From NCBI RefSeq assembly GCF_001482365.1, contig NZ_CP013254.1:806001-870000 (forward strand): a stretch of 64,000 nucleotides of DNA. Reading direction: 5' to 3'. The stretch is from Kocuria flava (GTDB lineage Bacteria > Actinomycetota > Actinomycetes > Actinomycetales > Micrococcaceae). The position numbers and the translations under genes are program-made. Below the pieces are notes generated by a model. It was not told where the DNA came from, searched no databases, and was given only the letters and a program-made list of their open reading frames with translations. This document shows, piece by piece, positions 51,096 through 61,900 of this stretch (position 1 is its first letter; every line of letters starts with the position of its first letter).

Positions 51096-54000
51096 TTGGC
51101 TGACGAGAGGTGGATCGAAGTCAGCCCGTCGGAGTTCGAGCACGAGGCCCAGGGTCTGGCCTACCTCCGGGAGCGGCTCCCGGACGAGATGCCCTACCGT
51201 GCATGGACCAACTTCGAGTTCCGCGACTCCCAGGGTCGCTGGCACGAGGTCGATGCCATGATCCTCACGCGCAACACCCTCCACATCGTCGAGCTGAAGT
51301 ACTACAGCGGGACCATCACCGGCACGGACACCCGGTGGCGTCGCGAGAACGGCGGCGGCAGCCGCTCCGAGGACTCTCCGCTCATGCTGGCGCAGAAGAA
51401 GGCCCGGGTCTTCGCCTCCCGGCTCAAGGACGAGTTCGCTGATTGGGCGACCAAGAACGGTGTCGACCACCGAGCGCTCATGCGGCAGGTCGTCCCGTAC
51501 GTGAAGGCGGACGTGTTCCTCCATCACCCGCGCGTCCGCGTCGACCTGAGCGAGGAGTCGAAGCAGGATCTGTGGGGCCTCGACGCCACCGAGAACGTCT
51601 CCGGGCTCCCCGGGGTCACTAGCCTCATCCTGGAGGAGCCGCACAGCGGCACGCCGATCGGCAGGAACCAGGAGAAGATCCTCGCCGAGCTGATCGAGCG
51701 CGTCGGCGTGCAGCGCCGCGAGCGGCAGTACGGCTCGTGGACCCTGCACGCCAGCGAGGTCCTCGGCCAAGGATCCGACTGGCTCGATCTCGCCGCGAGC
51801 CACTCCGCCGTCCAGGACCGCCAGGCACGGATCCGCATCCACCTCACGCCCGAGGGCGCGTCGAAGGAAGAGGTCCGCCGCCGGCGCCAACTGGCCGAGC
51901 ACGAGTTCCGCCTCATGAGCAGGCTCTCTCACGACGGCCTCATGCGCCCGGTGGACTTGCTCGAGACCGACATGGGCGTGGGCCTCGTCTACGACTACGA
52001 CAAGGACTACCAGCGGCTGGACCTCTGGATGGCAGACCAGGTCAACGGCGCAAAGCTTGAGGACCAGCTCGAGATCATCCGGCAGGCTGCCGAAACGCTC
52101 GACTACGCCCACCGCAATGCCGTGGTGCACCGCGGTCTCTGGCCGCAGGCGGTGTGGGTCAAGCGCGAGCGGAACAGGCTCGCGGTGAAGCTCAGCGACT
52201 GGCAGACCGCCGGCTCGGCCTCCGCCGACGCCGCGGAGACCGGCGTGACCAGCCTCGTCCGGTCCGAGGCCACCGTGTTCGGAGGAACGGACGACGACGG
52301 TTCACGGGCCGACGTGTACCGCGCACCGGAAGGCCGCTGGATCGGACCGTCCACCGATCGCATGGGGCTGGACGTGTTCTCCCTCGGGGCGCTCGCCTTC
52401 TATGTCCTCACCGGCCGGCCTCCGGCTGACAGCCCTCTTGACCTGGCGGAGAAGCTCCGCGAGCAGGGCGGCCTGGACGCCGCGGCCCTGGTGCCACAGC
52501 TCGGCTCCAACATCCGTGATGCCGTGCGCAGCGCCACCCGACCCCGGCCCAGTGACCGCACGCAAACCGTCCGGGACTTCCTGGACCAGCTGGAACGCCC
52601 GGACGTCGACGAGACCGTTGTGGACGATCCGTTGGAGGCCACCGCGGGCACCGTCCTGGTCGGCGGCCGGTTCGTCGTGCAGCGGCGCCTGGGTAAGGGC
52701 TCGACCGCCGTCGGCATGCAGGTCGAGGACCGGTCCGGCGAGGAGCCGATGGTCCGTGTGCTCAAGCTCGCGCTCGACGACAAGGCGGCCGCCCGTCTGG
52801 AGGACGAAGCCCAGGTCATGGCCGACCTGCCGCGTTCCCCGCGCCTGGTCGCTCGTGTGGAAGGGCCGATCGACGTCGACGGCCGCCAAGCCCTCCTCCT
52901 GGAGTCCGCCGGGCCGCAGACCCTCACCGAGCTGCTCCGCGAGCGCCGGGGCCGTCTGTCCCTGGACCTCACCGAACGCTTCGGCAACGACCTGCTCCAG
53001 GCCGTCGAACTCCTCGACAAGGCCGGCATCGTCCACCGCGACATCAAGCCCTCAAACCTCGGGGTACGGGCCGACAGCAACAAGTCCAAGCACCTCGTGC
53101 TCTTCGACTTCTCCGCCTCCCGGGCCGACCCCGGCAATCTGGAGATCGGCACCGCGCCGTACCTGGACCCGTTCCTGGGGAAGGACCGCCCGCAGTTCGA
53201 CTCCGCCGCGGAGCGCTACGCCGCCGCCGTCGTCCTCTTCGAGATGGCGACCGGTCGGACGCCCTACTACGGGGACGACCCGTACGCAGCGCCTACCGTG
53301 GTGGACGACGACGTCACCATCCGGCCCGGCGAGCTCGACCCGTCGGTGGAGCAACCGCTCGGCGAGTTCTTCCGCCGCGCGCTGGCCCGCGATATCGCGG
53401 ACCGTTTCGACACCGTCCAGGACATGCGGACGGCGTGGCAGCGGGTGTTCACCGGCCAGGCCACCACGGCCCCGGAGGACGCCGACGAGCTCGCCGAACG
53501 GGCGGAACTGGACACGCCCCTCACGGAGGCCGGGCTCTCCGCCAGGGGGCTCTCGGCCCTCGAGCCCTTCCGCGTGACGACCGTCGGGGACCTGCTGGCG
53601 GTCGACGCCGTCCGGCTCAACCACCTGTCGGGGGTGGCCGAGCCGAGCCGCCGGGAGGTCAAGGGCCGTGCGAACGCCTGGCGGCGCCGCTTCGGCGAGC
53701 AGGTCGCCCTGGACACGGACCGGTCCGGGCTCCCGACCCTCACGCACGCTGCGGACCTCCTCCACGCGGTGCTCACCAGCACCCGCACCACGAGCGGCGT
53801 CGAGGCCGTCGACCTGATCCTCGGACGGACGGGCTCCGTCGACGCCTTCGCCACTCAGGCGGAGCTCGGCGGATCCATGGCCAAGCCCATCACGTCGGCG
53901 GGGACAAGCCTGCTCCTCGACCGTCTCCAGGACACCTGGGCGAAGCACGACGACAGCCTCCGGCTGCTGCGGGCGCTGGAGCGCGTGATCGACGCCCGGC

Positions 54001-55325
54001 TCGACGAACTCGGCCAGGTCGCCACGCCGGAGGAGCTTGCCGACGCCATCCGGAATGCCTCCGCGGCGGGGCCCGAGAAACCGGCCGAGGCCCGCCGACT
54101 CGCCCACGGCCTGCTGCGGATCGTCGTCGACCGGCGCCGCGCCCAGCTGCGCGGCGAACAGGACGCACAGCCCCTGGAGATCCGGCGCCGCGAGAAGCGC
54201 GTCCTGGCGGTGGCCCGCGACACCCGATTGCTGGACCGGGCGGACTCCCTGGGCGCCGAAGCCGACGCCCTCGTCCGCCGCCTGGCCGCCGAGGACGATC
54301 TCGTTCCGGCGGAGCGCGTCCTGGCAGGGCTCCAGAAGCACAGACAGGACGACGACCCTCCGACGCTGTGGGACGGGCTCCGTCCCGTGCGTCTGGCCGC
54401 GCAGCTGTCGGCGACGGCGGCGGCCACCAGCATCGGCGAGCTGTACTCCCGCGACCTGCCTGCCCATCGGGCCGTGGCGCTCGTGCTCGGCGGGATGGGG
54501 GTCCGGGAACTGCACACGCCCAAGGAGATCCACGACCGCGTCCGGACACGCTTCCCGTCGTTCGGATCCCTGCCGAACCGCCCGGGCCTGGACTCCGTGC
54601 TCCGGGACGCCGGCGTGGAGCTGATCTTCGACGAGACGCGCAAGGCCTATGTGAGCCCGACGGTGCGCGGTGACACGGCAGGCCTCTACACCCAGGTGCC
54701 CACCTATGTGGCGGACACCGCGGAGGACCTCAGCGCCGGTGCGCTGACGCAGCGGCTCAAGGACAGCATCGACCGCCGCTCCTACCTCGTGCTCGGCACC
54801 CGCCCGGACCGCATGGACAAGCTTCAGCGAATCCTGCAGGACCAGTTCGGCGGTCAGGTCCTGGACGTCACCAGCCTGCTCCTGGACGAACTGCACCGGA
54901 TGGCCGACGAGGGGAAGGTCCCGCCCTGGACCTCGCTCGTGGCGGCCGACGCCCAGCCGGAGACCGCCCGGCCGCGCAAGGGCCTGCAGGTCGTGGTGGA
55001 CCGGGCCATTCCCGCGGTGATCGACCGGTTGCACGAGGCCATGAACGACGCCGACCGCCCAGGGCCGGTGATCCTCACCGAGACCTCGCCGCTGGTCCGC
55101 TACGGCCACGGCGCGGTCCTGCGCCGGCTCAGTGACCTGACCGAGCGCAGGGAGCGCGCGGTGTGGGTGCTCGTGCCGCAGTTCGCGTCCCACATCGGTG
55201 CCATGGTCGACGGTGAGTCCGTGCAGACCTCCCCGCAGCAGTTCATTCCCGTCGATTCCGTGTGGATCGACCCCCGGGCGGCCCAACTGCTGGAGCCCGG
55301 TGATCCCCGAGGAGCCCACGCATGA
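51096..55325 (+). CDS. pglW: PglW: NERD plus tandem protein-kinase-like domains (BREX type 2)
   Basis: A 1409-residue protein. It begins with a NERD domain (of about 15-150: WHEVDAMILTRNTLHIVELK). A first kinase-like domain (of about 240-470) lacks the catalytic Asp (VVHRGLWPQAVWV instead of HRD) and the DFG motif (SDW). A second (of about 520-790) has the Gly loop RLGKGSTAVG, VLKLAL with the Lys, and HRDIKPSNLG, with DFS in place of DFG, so it is probably the active one. The remaining C-terminal 600 residues are helical with HhH-like LSARGLSALEPFRVTTVGDL. Start is a TTG at 51,096 behind GGGAGG. PglW is the Ser/Thr kinase of the Pgl phage-growth-limitation system. It overlaps pglX by 4 bases. 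Confidence 0.92.
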   Translation: MADERWIEVSPSEFEHEAQGLAYLRERLPDEMPYRAWTNFEFRDSQGRWHEVDAMILTRNTLHIVELKYYSGTITGTDTRWRRENGGGSRSEDSPLMLAQKKARVFASRLKDEFADWATKNGVDHRALMRQVVPYVKADVFLHHPRVRVDLSEESKQDLWGLDATENVSGLPGVTSLILEEPHSGTPIGRNQEKILAELIERVGVQRRERQYGSWTLHASEVLGQGSDWLDLAASHSAVQDRQARIRIHLTPEGASKEEVRRRRQLAEHEFRLMSRLSHDGLMRPVDLLETDMGVGLVYDYDKDYQRLDLWMADQVNGAKLEDQLEIIRQAAETLDYAHRNAVVHRGLWPQAVWVKRERNRLAVKLSDWQTAGSASADAAETGVTSLVRSEATVFGGTDDDGSRADVYRAPEGRWIGPSTDRMGLDVFSLGALAFYVLTGRPPADSPLDLAEKLREQGGLDAAALVPQLGSNIRDAVRSATRPRPSDRTQTVRDFLDQLERPDVDETVVDDPLEATAGTVLVGGRFVVQRRLGKGSTAVGMQVEDRSGEEPMVRVLKLALDDKAAARLEDEAQVMADLPRSPRLVARVEGPIDVDGRQALLLESAGPQTLTELLRERRGRLSLDLTERFGNDLLQAVELLDKAGIVHRDIKPSNLGVRADSNKSKHLVLFDFSASRADPGNLEIGTAPYLDPFLGKDRPQFDSAAERYAAAVVLFEMATGRTPYYGDDPYAAPTVVDDDVTIRPGELDPSVEQPLGEFFRRALARDIADRFDTVQDMRTAWQRVFTGQATTAPEDADELAERAELDTPLTEAGLSARGLSALEPFRVTTVGDLLAVDAVRLNHLSGVAEPSRREVKGRANAWRRRFGEQVALDTDRSGLPTLTHAADLLHAVLTSTRTTSGVEAVDLILGRTGSVDAFATQAELGGSMAKPITSAGTSLLLDRLQDTWAKHDDSLRLLRALERVIDARLDELGQVATPEELADAIRNASAAGPEKPAEARRLAHGLLRIVVDRRRAQLRGEQDAQPLEIRRREKRVLAVARDTRLLDRADSLGAEADALVRRLAAEDDLVPAERVLAGLQKHRQDDDPPTLWDGLRPVRLAAQLSATAAATSIGELYSRDLPAHRAVALVLGGMGVRELHTPKEIHDRVRTRFPSFGSLPNRPGLDSVLRDAGVELIFDETRKAYVSPTVRGDTAGLYTQVPTYVADTAEDLSAGALTQRLKDSIDRRSYLVLGTRPDRMDKLQRILQDQFGGQVLDVTSLLLDELHRMADEGKVPPWTSLVAADAQPETARPRKGLQVVVDRAIPAVIDRLHEAMNDADRPGPVILTETSPLVRYGHGAVLRRLSDLTERRERAVWVLVPQFASHIGAMVDGESVQTSPQQFIPVDSVWIDPRAAQLLEPGDPRGAHA

Positions 55326-58300
55326 CAGCCACCCCCCAGCTGACCGCCGACCTGCAAAAGCTGGTCCTGGAGGTCGAGGACGACCTCCGCGCCCGGCTGG
55401 AGGCGGACCCCGAACGCAGCAGGGACTGGCACGAGGAGCACCGACAGGCCATGCGTGCCCGGCGCACCGCCATGGCCTGGACGACCTGGCGGGACGACCG
55501 CATCGTCCAGGCAGCGGTCTCCTGGGTGCTCACCACGGTCTTCGCCCGCTTCGCCGAGGACAACGAACTGGTGGGCCCCACCTGGTTCACCGGACCCGGC
55601 GAGAGGCGGCACCATGCCGTCGAGGCCCAGCAGGCCTTCTTCCGCGAGCACCCCGAGCTGACCGACCGTGAGTGGATCGAGGAGTCCTTCCGGCACCTGC
55701 GCAGCCACCCCGCGACCGCCGGGCTGGTTGACGACCACGCCTGGTTGCGCCTGATCAGTCCCTCCGGCCAAATGGCGACCCGCATCATCGAGTTCTGGCG
55801 CAGGCTCGGCGACGACGGCGCTCTGGCCCACGACCTGACGGATCCGGTGCTGTCCACCCGATTCCTGGGGGACCTGTACCAGGACCTCTCCGAGCACGCC
55901 CGGGAAACCTTCGCCCTGCTCCAAACGCCGGAGTTCGTCGAGGAGTTCATCCTCGACCAGACGCTGACGCCGGCCCTCGACGAGCGCCCGCTCGAGGGCT
56001 TCAAGCTCATCGACCCCACGTGCGGTTCGGGGCACTTCCTGCTGGGCGCCTTCACCCGGTTCAACGACCTGTGGGCGCAGAAGGCCCCGAGCATGGGAGC
56101 GCGGGAGCGCGTGCAGAAGGCCCTGGAGTCGGTCTACGGCGTGGACATCAACGCCTTCGCCGTGGCCGTGGCGCGGTTCCGCCTCACCATCGCCGCGATG
56201 CAGGCCTGCGGCGAGCGGTCCCTGGACACCGCCGATGCGTTCGACATCCATGTGGAGACCGGCGACTCGCTGATCCACGGCAAGGCCGAGGACATGTTCG
56301 AAGGCTTCTCGGACGGCACCGGCGCCGACCTGTTCGCCTACGCCACCGAAGACCAGCAGGCGCTCAAGGAGATCCTGACACCGGGACAGTACGACGTGGT
56401 CGTGGGGAACCCGCCATATATCACCGTCAAGGACAAGACGCTCAACGAGCGGTACCGGGAGCTGTACCGCACGTGCAAGGGCAAATACGCCATGACTGTG
56501 CCCTTCATGGAACGGTTCTTCGAGCTCGCCAAGCGCGGCTCATCGCACCAGCCCGCGGGCTGGACCGGGCAGATCACCTCGAACTCCTTCATGAAGCGCG
56601 AGTTCGGATCGAAGATCATCGAGGACTTCCTGTCCCAGCTCGACCTCCGGTCGGTCATCGACACGTCCGGTGCCTACATTCCGGGCCATGGCACGCCCAC
56701 CGTCATCCTGGTGGGGCGCAACGACCGGCCACAGTCAGGAATCGTCCGTGCGGTACTCGGCATTCGAGGGGAGCCTGGCCGTCCCGCCGATGCTTCCCGC
56801 GGGCTGGTGTGGGCGTCCATTTCCGCTCATGTCGGCGATCCAGGCTACGAGGATGAATGGGTCTCGGTCGTCGACCTCGAGCGACAAGTGTTGGCTGCGC
56901 ATCCCTGGAGTTTGACCGGAGGATCAGCTCCCGCAGTCGCTGGGCGAATCGAAGCCGCTCGGCACTCAAACCTCGGGGACATCACGTATCGGATCGGCGT
57001 CTTCGGGATCATGGGCGCCGATGACGCCATGATGCTTGAAGATGGTGTGGCCGAACGCACCGACCGGGAAACGTCTGCGGTATCGGCTCTGGTCGTCGGC
57101 GACAGGGTGCGGGACTTTTCCATCACCGAGACTTACCCCACATGGTTTCCGTACACCGAGAACCATGCGCTCCGTCGCATCGACGAGTTCCCTGGCTGGG
57201 GTCGGCACTTGTGGCGGGTGAGGACTGAGCTGGGCAATCGGGCGACATTCTCGAAACAAACGTATTTTACAGAGGGTCGGCCGTTCTATGAATGGCACCA
57301 ACTGCCGAAGGACATCGGGGTTTCGAAGCTGACTCTGACGTTCGCTTTTGTAGCGACGCATAATCACTTCGTGCTCGACCGGGGTGGGAAGGTCTTCAAA
57401 CAGTCCGCTCCGGTGGTCAAGCTGCCCGAGGGGGCGACGGAGGAGGAGCACCTGGCGTTGCTTGGCGTCCTCAATTCGGCGGTGGCCTGCTTCTGGCTCA
57501 AGCAGAACAGTCACAACAAGGGCAGTACCGTGGATTCCAAGGGAGCTCGGCAGACACAGGTTCCGTGGGAGAACTTCTATGAGTTCACCGGTACAACACT
57601 CAAGGATTTCCCTTTGCCTAGCCATCTAGATGCCCGTTTGGCGGCCTCCCTAGATGGATTGGCGCAGCAACGTCAGGAGATCACTGGCCGACTGGCTGCC
57701 GGGGACCAGGTCCCGGATGTCAGTTCCACTGCTGGCTGCGCGGATCGGGATGCCAGCCTGCGGCGTCGCATGGTCGCCCTGCAGGAGGAGCTGGACTGGG
57801 AGAACTATGCGGTATACGGCTTGCTGAACGACACGCTGACGTTCGACACCGCTCGCCTGCCGGAGGTCGCTCCGGGACAACGCGCCTTCGAGATCGTGAT
57901 GGCTCGCAAGGTCGCAACCGGTGAGCTGGACAGCGCGTGGTTCACCCGACACGGCAGCACGCCTATCACCGACATCCCGCAGGACTGGCCGCAGGACTAC
58001 CGCGAGCTGGTGCAGCGGCGGATCGACGTCATCGAGTCCGACCGCATGATCAATCTTCTCGAGCGCCCCGAGTACAAGCGCCGCTGGGCCGAGGAGCCCT
58101 GGGAGAAGCGCCAGGAGCGCGCTCTGCGCGGATGGCTCCTGGACCGGATCGAGGCTCGGGAGCACTGGTTCGACCGGCAAGGGCGTCCGTCGGTGCGCAG
58201 CATCGGTCAACTGGCCGATGCGCTGGGGCGTCACCAGGACTTCGTGTCCGTCCTTGAGCTGTGGGCGGGACAGCGGGACGTGGACCTGGTGGCCACGCTG

Positions 58301-58876
58301 ACCAAGCTGTTGATCGACGAGGCGGTGCCCTACCTCGCGGCGTGCCGGCTGAAAGAACCGGCCCTGCGCAAGTGGGAGGCGTGGAAGACCACGTGGGACC
58401 TCCAGCGGCGCGAGGATGCGGGAGAGGATGTCGGACAGATTCCCGTGCCGCCCAAGTACACCACCGCGGACTTCCGCAAGCAGTCCTACTGGTCCCACCG
58501 CGGGAAGCTGGACGTGCCGAAGGAACGCTTCATCGTCTACCCCGGGGCGGAGCTGTCCACCGACCGGTCGATGCTGCTGGGCTGGGCGGGCTGGAACCAC
58601 GCCGAGCAGTTCCTCGCCCTGGCCTCGCACATGGACCGGATGATTGCCGACGGCGCCGAGGACGACCGGCTCGTCCCCGTGCTGGCCGGGCTGCACGAGC
58701 TCCTTCCGTGGGTGCAGCAGTGGCACGCCGAGCTCGACCCCGCTTACGGGGTGAGCCTCGGCGACTTCGCGGCGCAGGAGGTCGAACAGCGGAGGGCGCG
58801 CCTCGGCGTCGCCCTGGACGACCTCGTCGCCTGGCGTCCGCCAAAGGCGACCCGTGGCCGGAAGAAGGCTTCATGA
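55322..58876 (+). CDS. pglX: PglX: BREX type 2 adenine-specific DNA methyltransferase
   Basis: A 1184-residue enzyme, normal length for PglX. SAM-binding motif I is IDPTCGSGHFLLGAF (of about 228-242) and the catalytic motif is VVGNPPYITVKDK (of about 360-370), marking an N6-adenine methylase. The N-terminal about 200 residues and the C-terminal helical region are as in other PglX proteins. The central part (bases of about 56,740-57,750, the expected target-recognition region) is visibly poorer in GC than the rest. It would mark host DNA at the BREX site, and in Pgl it is required for restricting phage. No long G-tract for phase variation is present. Confidence 0.94.
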   Translation: MTATPQLTADLQKLVLEVEDDLRARLEADPERSRDWHEEHRQAMRARRTAMAWTTWRDDRIVQAAVSWVLTTVFARFAEDNELVGPTWFTGPGERRHHAVEAQQAFFREHPELTDREWIEESFRHLRSHPATAGLVDDHAWLRLISPSGQMATRIIEFWRRLGDDGALAHDLTDPVLSTRFLGDLYQDLSEHARETFALLQTPEFVEEFILDQTLTPALDERPLEGFKLIDPTCGSGHFLLGAFTRFNDLWAQKAPSMGARERVQKALESVYGVDINAFAVAVARFRLTIAAMQACGERSLDTADAFDIHVETGDSLIHGKAEDMFEGFSDGTGADLFAYATEDQQALKEILTPGQYDVVVGNPPYITVKDKTLNERYRELYRTCKGKYAMTVPFMERFFELAKRGSSHQPAGWTGQITSNSFMKREFGSKIIEDFLSQLDLRSVIDTSGAYIPGHGTPTVILVGRNDRPQSGIVRAVLGIRGEPGRPADASRGLVWASISAHVGDPGYEDEWVSVVDLERQVLAAHPWSLTGGSAPAVAGRIEAARHSNLGDITYRIGVFGIMGADDAMMLEDGVAERTDRETSAVSALVVGDRVRDFSITETYPTWFPYTENHALRRIDEFPGWGRHLWRVRTELGNRATFSKQTYFTEGRPFYEWHQLPKDIGVSKLTLTFAFVATHNHFVLDRGGKVFKQSAPVVKLPEGATEEEHLALLGVLNSAVACFWLKQNSHNKGSTVDSKGARQTQVPWENFYEFTGTTLKDFPLPSHLDARLAASLDGLAQQRQEITGRLAAGDQVPDVSSTAGCADRDASLRRRMVALQEELDWENYAVYGLLNDTLTFDTARLPEVAPGQRAFEIVMARKVATGELDSAWFTRHGSTPITDIPQDWPQDYRELVQRRIDVIESDRMINLLERPEYKRRWAEEPWEKRQERALRGWLLDRIEAREHWFDRQGRPSVRSIGQLADALGRHQDFVSVLELWAGQRDVDLVATLTKLLIDEAVPYLAACRLKEPALRKWEAWKTTWDLQRREDAGEDVGQIPVPPKYTTADFRKQSYWSHRGKLDVPKERFIVYPGAELSTDRSMLLGWAGWNHAEQFLALASHMDRMIADGAEDDRLVPVLAGLHELLPWVQQWHAELDPAYGVSLGDFAAQEVEQRRARLGVALDDLVAWRPPKATRGRKKAS

Positions 58877-58928
58877 CGGCCGCACTGTGCACTCTGTCCC
58901 CGACGGACCCGGATGGAAGGATCAGCGC

Positions 58929-61900
58929 GTGACCTCCCCCCTCCTCAAGGACGTATTCGACATCCCCCGCCGCGCCGGGGCAGAGGACTACGTCCTGCGC
59001 CTCACCAGCACGGTCGACGACGACGGCGCCGCCCAGGCGATCCACGACTACGTGGTCACGCCTGCGCTGGTAGAGGCCTTCGACCAGGCGCTCGACCTCG
59101 TGTCCAGCGGGATCCGGGAGCGAAAGAACCGCGGGGCCTTCCTCGCCGGGTCCTTCGGCTCCGGTAAGTCGCACTTCATGGCCGTGCTCCACGCCCTGCT
59201 GCGGCACCGCCCGGAGGCGCGGGCCATCGAGGAGCTGCAGGACGTCGTCGTCCGCCACGACGACGCTCTGCGGGAGAAGAACATCCTCCCGCTGGCCTTC
59301 CACTTCCTCGACGCCTCGTCCATGGAGGAGGCGCTGTTCGACGGGTACGTCGAGCAAGTCAGGGCGCTGCACCCGAAGGCCCCGCTGCCGGCGTTCTACC
59401 GGACCGACGACCTCCTGCGCGACGCGGAAGGGCTGCGCGCGTCCATGGGGGACGCGGCGTTCTTCGCCGGGCTCGGCGGCGACGCCCCGGCCGACGACGA
59501 GTGGGGCATGGTGCTCGGCGGGGACGGCTGGGACCGCGCCCGGTACGACGCCGCGCGGGCGGCTGGGCCGCACAGCACGGAACGCCAGGAGCTGGTGACC
59601 GCACTCACCGACGCCTACTTCCGGTCGTACACCCGGCAGGGCACCTACGTGGACCTGGACGAGGGGCTGCGGGCGATGTCCGAGCACGCCCAGAGCCTCG
59701 GCTACGACGCCGTGGTGCTGTTCCTGGACGAGCTCGTCCTGTGGCTGGCCTTCGCCATGCACAGCCCCGACTTCTTCCGGCGGGAGTCGCAGAAGATCAC
59801 CAAGCTCGTGGAGGGCTCCTACGGCCGGCTCCCGGTCCCCCTGATCTCCTTCATCGCCCGCCAGATGGACCTGAGCCAGTGGTTCGCGGACTCCGGGGCC
59901 AGCGGCAGCCAGCAGGCCGCCCTGGACCAGGCCTTCCGCCACCAGGAGGGCCGGTTCGCGACGATTACTCTGGGCGACGACAACCTGCCCTACGTCGCCA
60001 GCAAACGCCTGCTCCAGCCCAAGGACGACGCCGCCCGCGCCGCGGTGGCGGCCGCCTTCGACCACCTCGACCGCGCGCCCGACGTCTGGACCGTGCTGCT
60101 CGACGGGGTCAACACCGACGAGCAGCACCGCGGGGCCGACGAGAAGTCGTTCCGGATGACCTATCCGTTCTCCCCGGCGCTGGTCTCCACGCTGCGGTCC
60201 CTGTCCGGGGTGATGCAGCGCGACCGCACGGCGCTGAAGGTCATGCAGCAGATGCTCGTGGAGCGTCAGGACACCATGACCATCGACGAGGTAATCCCCG
60301 TCGGCGACGCCTTCGACCACATCGTCACCGGAAAGAGCAACGCCGTGCTCGATCCCCAGGCCGCGGCCCTCTTCCGGTCCGCCGCCCAGCTCTACGAGGA
60401 GAAGCTGCGGCCGGTCCTGCTGGAGACCAACAACCTCTCCCCGCAGGACCTCGAGGACCGCAACAGCTTGCCCCCGGCCTACCTGGCGGACGAGCGGCTG
60501 GCCAAGACGCTGCTGCTGTCTGCCGTCGCCACGAAGGTGCCCGCGCTCAGCCGGCTCACCACCACGCGCCTGGCCTCCCTGAACCACGGCTCGATCGTCT
60601 CACCCCTGCCCGGTGGCGAGGCCCGGGTCGTCGGCGCCAAGGTGCGCACCTGGGCCAGCCGCGTGCCCGAGATCCACGTGGACGACGACCACCAGGACCC
60701 CGTGGTCCGCGTCCAGCTCTCCGACGTCGACTACGAGTCGATCGTGGACAAGGCCCGGGTTGAGGACAACGCCGGCCGCCAGCGCAACATGCTCCGTCGG
60801 CTCCTCCTGGAAAACCTCGAACTGAACCTGGGCGAGGACACGGACATGACCGGCGCCCACCGGCACACGGTTGTGTGGCGGGGGTCCCGGCGCGAGATCG
60901 AGATCGTTTTCGGCAACGTCCGTGATGCCGGCGACCTGCCCGAGGACCGGCTGCGGGCCACGGCCGGCACCTGGCGCTTCGTCATCGATCACCCTTTCGA
61001 CGAGGAAGGCCACTCCTACCGGGAGGACGTCGAACGGATCGACAGCCTCCTGGCCCGCAATGTCGCCAGCCAGACCGTGCTGTGGCTGCCGCGGTTCCTC
61101 TCCCAGGAGAAGCTCAAGGAACTCCGCCGCCTCGTGGTCCTCGATTGGCTGCTGACCGGCAGCGGGGACCGATGGAACCAGTACTCCCAGCACCTCAGCG
61201 AGACCGACCGCAGCGTGGCCAAGGAGATCCTCCACGGCCAGCGCCGGACCCTGCACGACGCCCTGCACAAGGCCGTCGCCCAGGCCTACGGCGTGATCAC
61301 CGCTCAGGGCGGGACTCTGCAGGAAGGGGCGGCGAGCCAGGTGCTCTGGTCCCTCGATCGCGGGTTCACCCCGGAACTGGCCACCGACCGGCCGATGAAG
61401 GTTGCCTTCGAGCGGCTGGTCTCCGACGCCTTCGACGCCAGCTACCCGGGGCACCCGGAGTTCGAGCCGGCGGATCAGGAGGTCCGGGTGCCGCAGCTGC
61501 AGCAGGTCCTGCGCCACGTCGAGCGCGCCGTGGCGCACCCTGACCACCGGGTGCCGCTGGAGGGCGATCACGTCGCGGTCCGTCGGATCGCCAATGCGCT
61601 GAATGTGGGCCAGGCGACGGAGACCCACTTCCTCTTCGGCGAGGACCGCTTCGGCGACTGGCCGCGGCTCATCGCCCGCGGCATGGTGGAGCAGGGCCTC
61701 CAGGAGAACGAGCCCGTGACCGTCCAGCAGCTGCGCGGCATCCTCGAGCGCGCCGAACCCGCGCGCGGACTGCGCGACGAGGTCGCCGACACGGTGATCA
61801 TCGCGTGGGCGGCGCTACGGCAACGAGCCTGGTTCGCCTACAACGTGCCGATGAGGGAGCAGGTGGTCCCCGGAAAGATCCAGGGGACCTGGGAGCTCCG

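Noticed and set aside
55322..58876. Homopolymer tract in pglX for phase variation, as known in the Streptomyces Pgl system
   Set aside because: No G or C run longer than about five or six bases was seen in the gene.
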